Positions 29,973-37,396 of a DNA stretch of 64,000 bases are shown here, piece by piece; within the stretch, counting starts at the first letter, position 1; each line of letters opens with the position of its first letter. Made by a program: the position numbers and the translations under genes. Origin of the DNA: Saprospiraceae bacterium (lineage in GTDB: Bacteria > Bacteroidota > Bacteroidia > Chitinophagales > Saprospiraceae); the NCBI GenBank assembly GCA_021738725.1, contig JAIPBE010000004.1:1-64000 (forward strand). Reading direction: 5' to 3'. A model generated the notes under the pieces. The model worked only from the letters and a program-made list of their open reading frames with translations. It was not told where the DNA came from and did not search any database.

Positions 29973-30257
29973 TTAAGCGGTTGGACCGACGGCTGCTGTC
30001 AAATCTTTGGAAACCGAACTGCGAGTCACACGAATGAAGGTCTTTTGGTCGACCTCCAGGGTCACCACCTGATCTTCAATTTTAACAATCTTGCCAAACA
30101 TGCCCGAAGCAGTGACAACATCCTGACCTTTTTCCAATTGGTTGATAAAGGCTTGCTGTTCCTTTTGACGTTTCGCCTGTGGACGAATGAAAAAGAAATA
30201 CATCACACCGACCAACAGGATCAATGGGCCAAACTGGACGAGAAAATTGCTATCCAT
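29973..30257 (-). CDS. yajC: Preprotein translocase subunit YajC
   Basis: This 94-residue protein has one membrane segment (about 9-25, ending in 'FFFIRPQAKRQKEQQ', the YajC signature). A small cytoplasmic beta domain follows ('DVVTASGMFGKIVKI'). YajC associates with SecDF at the inner membrane and aids Sec-dependent export. It starts 6 bases after the stop of the DUF1573 lipoprotein gene, so the two are cotranscribed, a common pairing in Bacteroidota. Confidence 0.93.
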   Translation of the reverse strand: MDSNFLVQFGPLILLVGVMYFFFIRPQAKRQKEQQAFINQLEKGQDVVTASGMFGKIVKIEDQVVTLEVDQKTFIRVTRSSVSKDLTAAVGPTA

Positions 30258-30263
30258 AATCGT

Positions 30264-30752
30264 TTAATATTTTGGGTTGGGTAAAACTTCTCCTCGCAGA
30301 ATAACCTTGGATTCAGCGGGGAAAGTATTGCCGGTCACTGTGACCGTTTTCGATTGATTGCCTGTTTTGGCGGAGGTATTGAATTTTACGCCAAGGACAC
30401 CACGTCCACCAGGTGGGATGGGGTCTTTTGGTATTTCAGGCACGGTGCACCCACAAGTGGATTTGGCATCAAACAAGATCAATGCGACCGGTCCGGTATT
30501 TGTAAAAGGAAATTCTTTCTCCACGACATCGCCTTCTTTGACAGTGCCGAAATTGATGACGTTCGAATCAAATTCGATCTTTGCGACCTTGGAGGCATCC
30601 ACCATACCGTGTTCATCCAGTGGGATATTGATCATGGCGGAAGGCGAATTGGGATCTGGGTCTGCTTCTAACTGTCGCTCCGAGATTTTGTCTTCCTGAC
30701 ATGATCCCAAAAAACATATTCCTAGAGCGAGGATGATCCACTTCCAATTCAT
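30264..30752 (-). CDS. DUF1573 lipoprotein
   Basis: This 162-residue protein has a lipoprotein signal 'LGSC' (Cys at residue 18). A DUF1573 Ig-like domain follows, with 'VINFGTVKEGDVVEKEFPFT' and 'STCGCTVPEIPKDPIPPG'. The family is widespread in Bacteroidota, often next to yajC, and its molecular function is unknown. It is likely anchored in the membrane facing the periplasm. It is divergent from aroK with a TATTTTTG element only 5 bases before the ATG. Confidence 0.88.
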   Translation of the reverse strand: MNWKWIILALGICFLGSCQEDKISERQLEADPDPNSPSAMINIPLDEHGMVDASKVAKIEFDSNVINFGTVKEGDVVEKEFPFTNTGPVALILFDAKSTCGCTVPEIPKDPIPPGGRGVLGVKFNTSAKTGNQSKTVTVTGNTFPAESKVILRGEVLPNPKY

Positions 30753-30757
30753 GATGG

Positions 30758-30765
30758 CAAAAATA
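30758..30765 (-). promoter_or_regulatory. TAnnTTTG -7 element for the DUF1573-yajC operon
   Basis: TATTTTTG on the minus strand, ending 5 bases before the ATG at 30752. If its last G is at -7, transcription begins within a base of the ATG and the mRNA would be leaderless. Confidence 0.55.
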
Positions 30766-30811
30766 GCATAAACTTGCTACGGAAAGCCCTTTCGTGACTG
30801 TAAAATTAACG

Positions 30812-31375
30812 ATGACAGACAAGCTGGACCAAAATAGAAAGTTGATCATCATGGGAATGATGGGTTCTGGGAAAACGACTATGGCCAGAATGTTGTCCAA
30901 CAGCCTGGCATTGGACTATCTCGATCTGGATGCATACCTGGAAGCATCCACTGGGCAGAGGGTTTCCGAGGTGTTTTCACAAGGGGGGGAGGCACATTTC
31001 AGAGAGCTGGAGCATGCTGCATTGAAGGAGGTCCTGGCAATTGAAGGCAACCTGATCCTGGCCCTGGGTGGAGGAACACCCTGTTTTGAGCGCAACCGCC
31101 TGCTGTTAAAACCAGCAGATCTGACTGTTTATCTCAAGTATTCTGCAGCTCAATTGGCTGATCATCTCGAATACCAGACGGATGACCGGCCAATCCTTTC
31201 TTCCTCAGAGAAATCGCTCAGTTCGACCCTTCAGGATCTGTTGACCTTGCGAGCGGACTGGTATGAACAAGCGAATGTCATCCTGGACGGAACGGGAGGA
31301 AACGCTATAGATCGCGAACTCTTCCACCTGGCAAAGGACTTTTTCAGTCCGCCATCTCGTCACAAATCAATGTGA
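30812..31375 (+). CDS. aroK: Shikimate kinase
   Basis: Phosphorylates shikimate in aromatic amino-acid synthesis using ATP. Walker A is 'GMMGSGKTT', 'DLDAYLE' carries the Asp that binds Mg2+ and shikimate, 'FRELEHAAL' is the shikimate-binding Arg-Glu motif and 'LALGGGTPC' is the Gly-rich loop. From the ATG at 30812 the protein has 187 residues; an in-frame ATG at 30794 would add six. The family is usually 165-190 residues. It is divergent from the DUF1573 lipoprotein gene. Confidence 0.92.
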   Translation: MTDKLDQNRKLIIMGMMGSGKTTMARMLSNSLALDYLDLDAYLEASTGQRVSEVFSQGGEAHFRELEHAALKEVLAIEGNLILALGGGTPCFERNRLLLKPADLTVYLKYSAAQLADHLEYQTDDRPILSSSEKSLSSTLQDLLTLRADWYEQANVILDGTGGNAIDRELFHLAKDFFSPPSRHKSM

Positions 31376-31602
31376 TTATAGCTGGCATCTTACATGCTCA
31401 TACCCGGTAATTGAGTAAAGAGCTGGAATATGATGCCCTTGTCAGGGTTGAGATGGACAGGAATCTACGAAAAAATGGATCGTCTGCAGCTCGCATATCA
31501 TGTCACAAAAAATCAAATACTGGATGGAATTCAAGGAGAGGAAGTTGCTTCTTGCCTCCAATCCCGTGAACAACGACATTTCTCACTCCAAAAACCGAGA
31601 GT

Positions 31603-32184
31603 ATGCAGTCGTTTGTTCTTCTATTAGATTGCCCCACCCGGGAGCAACTCCTCGAATGTATTCATGTATCATCATCTTTCCTACGCAGTCGTACCCCGAA
31701 GCGAAGAGAAAAGGTGCGCATCATTTTACTAGATCCTCCAGGGCCGATCTTCAATTTACTTGAGGAGATTCGGTCAACCGGATTTGAATACCATTTTCAG
31801 GTCCTGCACCGTTCGGATACCCTCCTCTTCCAAAGTCTTCGTACCAGAGTAGATGTGTGGCTGACCGGCAGTCGGATTACGCCGGCATGGCTGATGAATG
31901 AGATCTGCCAACGTGGAAAGATATTGATCAACTACAGTGGCAAGTTAGCTGGAGGTGATCTTCAGGCCAGCTGGTATTTCGCAATCAAGGAAGGCCATCC
32001 CCAAGACCGTAAAACGTCTCTGACCAATCTGTTGAACAAGTTGTATGAAGATCCAGAGGCTGTCCGTTGGCTTCGTCGGTATGCCCATCAACACTACAAT
32101 CAGTACTGCAACAGAATGACCAGTGCCAATCTGATCCAATCCATGGACCGAACTGCATCTATACCTGAACGTTTGTCGGCCTGA
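31603..32184 (+). CDS. Hypothetical protein, possibly glycosyltransferase-related
   Basis: A 193-residue soluble protein with no signal peptide or membrane segment. It begins with an alternating beta pattern ('SFVLLLDC', 'KVRIILLDPP', 'VDVWLTGSRI') as in a Rossmann fold. It ends with a helical part ('LLNKLYEDPEAVRWLRRYA') that resembles the C-terminal helices of glycosyltransferases. No catalytic motif is certain, so the family is not assigned. The 227 bases before it hold two other overlapping short open frames (31430-31627 and 31500-31763) that read partly protein-like, so the true 5' end could be frameshifted. Confidence 0.55.
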   Translation: MQSFVLLLDCPTREQLLECIHVSSSFLRSRTPKRREKVRIILLDPPGPIFNLLEEIRSTGFEYHFQVLHRSDTLLFQSLRTRVDVWLTGSRITPAWLMNEICQRGKILINYSGKLAGGDLQASWYFAIKEGHPQDRKTSLTNLLNKLYEDPEAVRWLRRYAHQHYNQYCNRMTSANLIQSMDRTASIPERLSA

Positions 32185-32245
32185 CCCAAGGATTTCCCTT
32201 CCTTTCATGTGATCATGCACACAGAGCAGTTTGTAGGGCAAGAAC

Positions 32246-32253
32246 TATCTTTG
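32246..32253 (+). promoter_or_regulatory. TAnnTTTG -7 element for trxB
   Basis: TATCTTTG ending 7 bases before the ATG at 32261. This predicts transcription start at about 32260 and a leaderless mRNA, or a leader of about 12 bases if the second ATG at 32273 is used. Confidence 0.6.
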
Positions 32254-32260
32254 CCTCACA

Positions 32261-33214
32261 ATGAATGAAAACATGGCAGAACAGGTATTGAAGACAGTGA
32301 TTATAGGATCAGGTCCTGCGGGTTATACAGCGGCCATATATGCGGCACGTGCAGGTCTCTCACCCGTATTGTATACCGGTGCAGAACCGGGAGGACAGTT
32401 GATGATCACTACTGATGTGGACAATTACCCCGGGTTCCCTGGTGGGATCATGGGTCCTGAGATGATGGAGGAGTTTCGCAAACAGGCAGAACGCTTTGGC
32501 ACAGACGTCCGTTACGAAATGATCGGGAAGGTTGATTTTTCAGGACCAGTCCATAAGATCTATACAGAAAGTGGTACGGAGATCCAGGCGCACACCGTCA
32601 TCATATCCACTGGAGCCAGTGCTAAATGGTTGGGTCTTGACAGTGAAAAGAAGCTGGCGAACAAGGGCGTATCCGCCTGTGCTGTTTGTGATGGATTCTT
32701 TTACAAAGGTATGGATGTTGCAGTAGTCGGTGGTGGAGATACCGCTGCTGAAGAAGCCAGTTATCTGGCAAAATTGTGCCCCAAAGTGCATCTCCTTGTC
32801 CGCCGGGACGAAATGCGGGCCAGCAAAATCATGCAGGAGCGCGTGTTGAATATGGCCAATATCGAAGTCCATTGGAATTCAGAGACTGCGGAGATCCTGG
32901 GAGAAGAAAGTGTTGAAGGCGTCCGTATCCGGAACCGGGTTTCCGGAGAAGAAAAGGTCGTACCCATCAAAGGTTTTTTTGTGGCGATCGGGCACAAACC
33001 AAACACGGATATGTTCAAAGATTGGCTTGAAATGGATGAAACCGGGTATTTGATCCCTCAGGCAGGAACGTCAAAAACACGTATCCCGGGTGTGTTTGTC
33101 AGTGGAGACGCTCAGGATAAAGTGTACCGGCAGGCAGTGACTGCAGCAGGTTCCGGTTGTATGGCAGCTCTCGATGCAGAACGGTACCTGGTCAATGCTG
33201 GCATCAGCGAGTAG
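32261..33214 (+). CDS. trxB: Thioredoxin-disulfide reductase
   Basis: A 317-residue flavoenzyme that uses NADPH to reduce thioredoxin. It has an N-terminal FAD-binding 'GSGPAGYTAAIYAA' and the redox pair in 'CAVCDG' (Cys-Ala-Val-Cys). It also has an NADPH-binding 'GGGDTAAEEA' with an 'RR' pair after it, and a C-terminal FAD motif 'GVFVSGDAQD'. Thioredoxin in turn can serve the nrdA-encoded reductase in this window. Two ATGs (32261 and 32273) are possible starts. It converges with dnaG, separated by 14 bases. Confidence 0.95.
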   Translation: MNENMAEQVLKTVIIGSGPAGYTAAIYAARAGLSPVLYTGAEPGGQLMITTDVDNYPGFPGGIMGPEMMEEFRKQAERFGTDVRYEMIGKVDFSGPVHKIYTESGTEIQAHTVIISTGASAKWLGLDSEKKLANKGVSACAVCDGFFYKGMDVAVVGGGDTAAEEASYLAKLCPKVHLLVRRDEMRASKIMQERVLNMANIEVHWNSETAEILGEESVEGVRIRNRVSGEEKVVPIKGFFVAIGHKPNTDMFKDWLEMDETGYLIPQAGTSKTRIPGVFVSGDAQDKVYRQAVTAAGSGCMAALDAERYLVNAGISE

Positions 33215-33228
33215 ACCGGTATCTATTC

Positions 33229-35178
33229 CTATTTGAGGACAACGGTATTCAAGTCCTGATTTGCGACATTGTTTCGAAGTGTCTGTAATTCCTGTTGGAA
33301 TTTCAGATAGTGCAGATATTGTTCCTCATCATTTGCTTCAAAAGCTTCTTTGACTCGCTGGGCGTTCATGTCGCACAGATGATCCAGCTTGTGCAGTTGA
33401 TATCGCTGTAAGGCCAGTTGTGCATCTCTTGCAAAGTTGTCCTCCGGCATTCGCTGCGTGTGGAGAACGATGTGATATCGTTCCTCCCAGTTGTCACTGT
33501 ACTGATAATCAGGGCTGAGAAACTGGATCGTCAAGTCTCGGATGTCCTCATTCGGATGTTGGAGAAAAACCTGTGAACTGAGGGAATCACCCTTCGCCAA
33601 TCTGTCAAGACAATCCAGCATGATCGTTCGCAACAAAGGAGACTTGAATTCCTGGACAACCTCCTCTTCCAGTTCTTTCAGAATATAACTCGCTACAGTC
33701 AGTTCTTCTTCCCCGACCTGGATCATCTTATCCGCTCCGGTCAGCAGGATGCGCACCAGGTCCAATTCCTGGGGAGGATGTTTTTCAGTTGTGGGAGAGG
33801 GAAGGGCTGTCCCAGATGTGCCTTGTTCATGTGTAACCTCCTCTCGTCTTTCCAGTCGTTCCCGATCTCGACGGTCCTTTTGAATATCCGTGGCCACCAC
33901 CTTATTGGTCTCAGCGATCAACAAGGACTCCTCAACCTGCAAGACCTGTGAACAGACCTTGATGTATTCCCCTCGTTTGATCGGATCTGGTACCCTTGAA
34001 ATGGAACGAACAACCTCTTTGATGACCTGTGTTCGAGCGACCGGATCATTTTTACTTTGCTGGAGGAGTTGGGAAGTTTTGAACAGGATGAAATCCTTGC
34101 GTTCTGTTTCCAGGAAGTGTAGGAATTTCTCTGGCCCGAGTTCACTTAAATAGGAATCAGGGTCCTGACCATCAGGTAGCACCACAACCTTCACATTCAT
34201 GTCCTGCTCCAGGACCAGGTCAAGCCCGCGCATGGCCGCATTTAAACCTGCTGCATCCCCATCAAAGAGGATGGTCATATTAGGCGTGAACCGTTTGATC
34301 AGGCGGATCTGTTCAGGGGTCAGGGCTGTACCCGATGAGGCCACTACATTCTCGATGCCGCCCTGTACCAGGGACAGGACATCCGTATACCCTTCTACCA
34401 TGTAACAATTGTCCTCTTTGCGGATGGCCTGGCGGGCAAAATACAGGCCATATAGAACATTCGACTTGTGGTAGATCGGTGTTTCCGGCGAGTTGATATA
34501 CTTCGGACCCTTTGCCGTTTTTCCAAGGATCCGGCCGGCAAAGGCCACTGGTTTACCTGATAAACCGTGGATGGTAAACATCACTCGCTCCCGGAAGAAA
34601 TCTCGATTATGCGAAGTGCTCAACCCCGCTTGTTGCAGAATCTCGGATCGAAAGCCCTCATGCACCGCATGTACCGTTAAGGTACTTCCGCCTGTCGGGG
34701 CAAACCCCAGGTCAAATTTTTCAAGGATAGACTCCCGAAAGCCGCGCTCTTTAAAATAAGAGAGTCCCAGGGCTTTCCCATCCTCCGATTCAAAGAGCTG
34801 CCTGGAGAAATAATCACGGGCATATTGGTTGACTACAAAGAGTTGATCCTTCAGGATCTCTTCCGGATCATCACGTCTTTGCTCCTGTGTTTCTTCGATC
34901 TCGATCTGGTACTTGGCCGCCAGATATTTCAGGGCCTCCGGATAGGAAAATCCTTCATGTTCACGCAGAAACTTGACAGGATCGCCACCGCGGCCACAGC
35001 CAAAACACTTGAACAGATTCTTTGCTGGTGAGACGGTAAATGATGGTGTTTTCTCCGTGTGAAAGGGGCATAAGCCCAATAGATTGGCTCCTCGTTTCCG
35101 CAAGGTGACAAAATCTGATACCACTTCATCAATCCGAGCGGTGTCCAGAATGCGTTCTACTGATTTTTGAGCGATCAC
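33229..35178 (-). CDS. dnaG: DNA primase
   Basis: Makes RNA primers at the replication fork. The N-terminus has the CHC2 zinc motif ('LCPFH' then 'CFGCGRGGD'), the centre has a TOPRIM fold with 'EGYTDVLSL' and 'LFDGDAAGL', and the C-terminus is a helicase-binding helical region. An ATG at 35220 gives 663 residues, but homologues begin near 'IAQKSVERI', which fits a GTG start at 35178 (649 residues). A TATCTTTG element at 35183-35190 lies inside the longer version, also favouring the GTG. No rpoD or rpsU is adjacent. Confidence 0.9.
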   Translation of the reverse strand: MIAQKSVERILDTARIDEVVSDFVTLRKRGANLLGLCPFHTEKTPSFTVSPAKNLFKCFGCGRGGDPVKFLREHEGFSYPEALKYLAAKYQIEIEETQEQRRDDPEEILKDQLFVVNQYARDYFSRQLFESEDGKALGLSYFKERGFRESILEKFDLGFAPTGGSTLTVHAVHEGFRSEILQQAGLSTSHNRDFFRERVMFTIHGLSGKPVAFAGRILGKTAKGPKYINSPETPIYHKSNVLYGLYFARQAIRKEDNCYMVEGYTDVLSLVQGGIENVVASSGTALTPEQIRLIKRFTPNMTILFDGDAAGLNAAMRGLDLVLEQDMNVKVVVLPDGQDPDSYLSELGPEKFLHFLETERKDFILFKTSQLLQQSKNDPVARTQVIKEVVRSISRVPDPIKRGEYIKVCSQVLQVEESLLIAETNKVVATDIQKDRRDRERLERREEVTHEQGTSGTALPSPTTEKHPPQELDLVRILLTGADKMIQVGEEELTVASYILKELEEEVVQEFKSPLLRTIMLDCLDRLAKGDSLSSQVFLQHPNEDIRDLTIQFLSPDYQYSDNWEERYHIVLHTQRMPEDNFARDAQLALQRYQLHKLDHLCDMNAQRVKEAFEANDEEQYLHYLKFQQELQTLRNNVANQDLNTVVLK

Positions 35179-35182
35179 GTCA

Positions 35183-35190
35183 CAAAGATA
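35183..35190 (-). promoter_or_regulatory. TAnnTTTG -7 element for dnaG
   Basis: TATCTTTG on the minus strand ending 4 bases before the GTG at 35178, predicting a start of transcription at about 35176. This would give an essentially leaderless dnaG mRNA, or the true promoter lies further upstream. Confidence 0.45.
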
Positions 35191-35260
35191 CGCTGAAACG
35201 GGAGTATGAGCAGGATGCATTCAACTCCTAGGAAACTGTTAATGTTGATGTACAGAAAAC

Positions 35261-35350
35261 TATCTTTCTCTTTAAGCTGTTAGAAAAAAAGCTTAGGGTG
35301 TTTTCATAGTGTGAAGGATGTCGATCAACGAGTCGGCATCCTTCTTTATT
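35261..35350 (+). ncRNA. Possible small RNA with its own terminator
   Basis: No plus-strand gene precedes this point, yet a plus-strand terminator ends at 35350. Upstream of it are a -7-like TATCTTTC (35261-35268, one mismatch) and a 6-bp hairpin (35273-35278 with 35290-35295). A transcript of about 75 bases is possible. The region 35221-35449 has no convincing coding frame. Low confidence: an old gene-end terminator is an alternative. Confidence 0.35.
35313..35350 (+). terminator. Orphan Rho-independent terminator
   Basis: Stem of 8 bp (35313-35320 with 35337-35344), extended by 3 bp across one mismatch, followed by TTTATT. The minus strand has no T-run, so it acts on plus-strand transcripts, although the nearest plus-strand gene ends more than 2 kb upstream. 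Confidence 0.75.
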
Positions 35351-35449
35351 AATATGGCTATCAATTGGCTCTAACTCAACCAGGTGATTTGCAATGGAGC
35401 ATACATCCGAATCATTTGAAAGATCTGTTTGATCGATCCAGTATTCAGG

Positions 35450-36190
35450 CTAATCAGTCGCACGGTTAAAGCCCAGGACATCCGCCATGGTAAAGACCCC
35501 TTTGCGATCCACGATCCAATGAGCTGCCAACCAGGCACCATAGCCAAAGCCATCCCGGCTCTTTGCCACATGAGTAAGGGTGATTGCATCCTCAGGGCTT
35601 GTCCAATGGAGGGTATGGGTGCCTGGCACCTCGTCTTCCCGATAAGCCTGTATAGGCAGGGTAGGACCGTCCAGGAGTAATTCAGGGGTCAGCTTCCAAT
35701 CCGTCAGCTGACCATTGGATGCCTCGATCACTCGTTCTGCCAGGGTAATGGCAGTCCCACTGGGAGCATCTTTCTTATGAACATGATGTGTTTCCTCGAT
35801 CCTGGCGTGGTAGGCAGGTTGCGTGGACATCAATCCGCTGAGATATGCATTCACTGCAAAATACAGATTGACCCCTACACTGAAATTACTAGCCTGTAAG
35901 AAAGCTAATTGTTGCTTGTGGGTCAATTCGACAACCAATGGCAATGCTTGTAGCCATCCTGTGGTGCCGGAGATCACTCGTACACCCGCATGAAGACATT
36001 TTTGGATGTTCTGGAGGGCGGCATCAGGCTGGCTGAATTCTATGACCACATCAGCTTCTCTGATCCTGTCGGCCCTGAGTGAGGCGGCTTGTTTGGAATC
36101 CACCTTCCAGACAATCTGGTCTCCCTTTTTAACGGCGATCCGTTCTACAGTTCTGCCCATCCGGCCATAGCCGTACAATCCGATCTTCAT
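35450..36190 (-). CDS. dapB: 4-hydroxy-tetrahydrodipicolinate reductase
   Basis: Reduces hydroxy-tetrahydrodipicolinate in lysine and diaminopimelate synthesis. The 246-residue protein has the nucleotide-binding 'GYGRMGRTVE', the 'ISGTTGW' loop and the catalytic signature 'ETHHVHKKDAPSGTA' with the conserved His pair and Lys. It is slightly shorter than the E. coli enzyme (273), as usual in Bacteroidota. It is the last gene of the operon glmM - class V enzyme - cysteine desulfurase - dapB, starting 6 bases after the desulfurase stop. Diaminopimelate and the GlmM product both feed peptidoglycan. Confidence 0.95.
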   Translation of the reverse strand: MKIGLYGYGRMGRTVERIAVKKGDQIVWKVDSKQAASLRADRIREADVVIEFSQPDAALQNIQKCLHAGVRVISGTTGWLQALPLVVELTHKQQLAFLQASNFSVGVNLYFAVNAYLSGLMSTQPAYHARIEETHHVHKKDAPSGTAITLAERVIEASNGQLTDWKLTPELLLDGPTLPIQAYREDEVPGTHTLHWTSPEDAITLTHVAKSRDGFGYGAWLAAHWIVDRKGVFTMADVLGFNRATD

Positions 36191-36196
36191 GTGTTG

Positions 36197-37396
36197 TTAT
36201 TCTGTGTACGTAGATGAAGAGGGGGATGTCACGTGGGTGAGTGAAGCCATGATCTGGATGACGCGATCGATCTCCTCTCCGGTCGTTTGCGTTGAAAAAG
36301 AGAATCGGACTGTCTTATCTCCTTCTCGAATGGGCAAATGACTCAATACATGTGAAGCTGATTCAACCCCGGAACTACAGGCACTCCCACCAGAGGCACT
36401 CACCCCGGCGATGTCCAGATTCATCAGAAGGAGTTCCGTCCTGGGGCCAGCCGGAATGTTCACACTCAAGATTTTTGGACTGAAACATTCAGGATGAGCC
36501 CCATTTACCGTAAGACCGGGAATATGTAGCTTCAGTCCTTCCAGCAATCGTGTACGCATTTCACGCATATGGTCATTCCGTCGAACGAGATCACTATATG
36601 CCAATTCCATGGCTTTAGCCATACCGGCAATGCCGGCTATATTTTCAGTGCCCGAACGCATATTGCGTTCCTGTGATCCACCATACAGCAGAGGCTGAAT
36701 GACATAATCATTGCGGATGTACATAAATCCGACACCCTTGGGGCCGTAAAACTTGTGCGCTGAACCAGACAGGAAGTCAACGGGCATGGACTGCAGATCA
36801 TAGGATGCGAATCCGATCGCCTGGACCGTGTCACTGTGGAATAATGCACCGTGATCATGACAGACCTGACCATACGTGCGAAGGTCAATGGTGGTGCCGA
36901 TCTCATTGTTCACCTGCATCAGGCTGACCAACGTTTTGGTTCCCTCAGAACGAGCCAATTCCTCCTGCAAAGCTTCGAGCTCCGGTTGACCGAATGCATC
37001 GACCGGTAGAGAGACTACTTCCACTGGATATTGCTTGCTCAAATAGTCCAGCGCATGGAGGATACAATGGTGTTCCAGAGGACTGGAGATAATCTTCCGG
37101 ACGCCTAGATCACGGACTGCTCCGATCAAAATAGTATTGTTGGATTCAGTGCCACAGGAGGTGAAAAAGACCTCACTCAAGGATGCCTGTAGCGTTTTGC
37201 AAATCGTTTTTCGGGATTCTTCGATCACTGTTCTCGCCAATCGTCCTTCCGCATGGATAGACGAAGGGTTCCCACCGATCGTCATGGAAACTTCATGCAT
37301 CAGAGCTCCAACCTCCGGGTGAAGTGGGGTAGTTGCGGCGTAGTCCAGATAGATTCGGGTTGACTTCAAAGCGGTGTCACAGGTTGATGGATCCAC
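36197..37396 (-). CDS. Cysteine desulfurase, IscS/NifS type
   Basis: A PLP enzyme that takes sulfur from cysteine for Fe-S clusters and thiolation. From the ATG at 37396 it has 399 residues, with 'YLDYAATTP' at the N-terminus, 'EHHCILHAL' with the PLP-stacking His, 'GSAHKFYGPKGVGFMYIR' with the PLP Lys, 'SGTENIAGIAG', and the active-site Cys loop 'SGGSACSSGVESASHVL'. The ATG overlaps the upstream gene by 31 bases. A TTG at 37369 would give a 4-base TTGA overlap and a start closer to the conserved region. Ferredoxin and IscX genes lie about 7 kb away and may be partners. Confidence 0.9.
   Translation of the reverse strand: MDPSTCDTALKSTRIYLDYAATTPLHPEVGALMHEVSMTIGGNPSSIHAEGRLARTVIEESRKTICKTLQASLSEVFFTSCGTESNNTILIGAVRDLGVRKIISSPLEHHCILHALDYLSKQYPVEVVSLPVDAFGQPELEALQEELARSEGTKTLVSLMQVNNEIGTTIDLRTYGQVCHDHGALFHSDTVQAIGFASYDLQSMPVDFLSGSAHKFYGPKGVGFMYIRNDYVIQPLLYGGSQERNMRSGTENIAGIAGMAKAMELAYSDLVRRNDHMREMRTRLLEGLKLHIPGLTVNGAHPECFSPKILSVNIPAGPRTELLLMNLDIAGVSASGGSACSSGVESASHVLSHLPIREGDKTVRFSFSTQTTGEEIDRVIQIMASLTHVTSPSSSTYTE

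Noticed and set aside
29892..30284. Plus-strand frame of 130 codons
   Set aside because: It is fully antisense to yajC, a clear family member, and has no recognisable feature.
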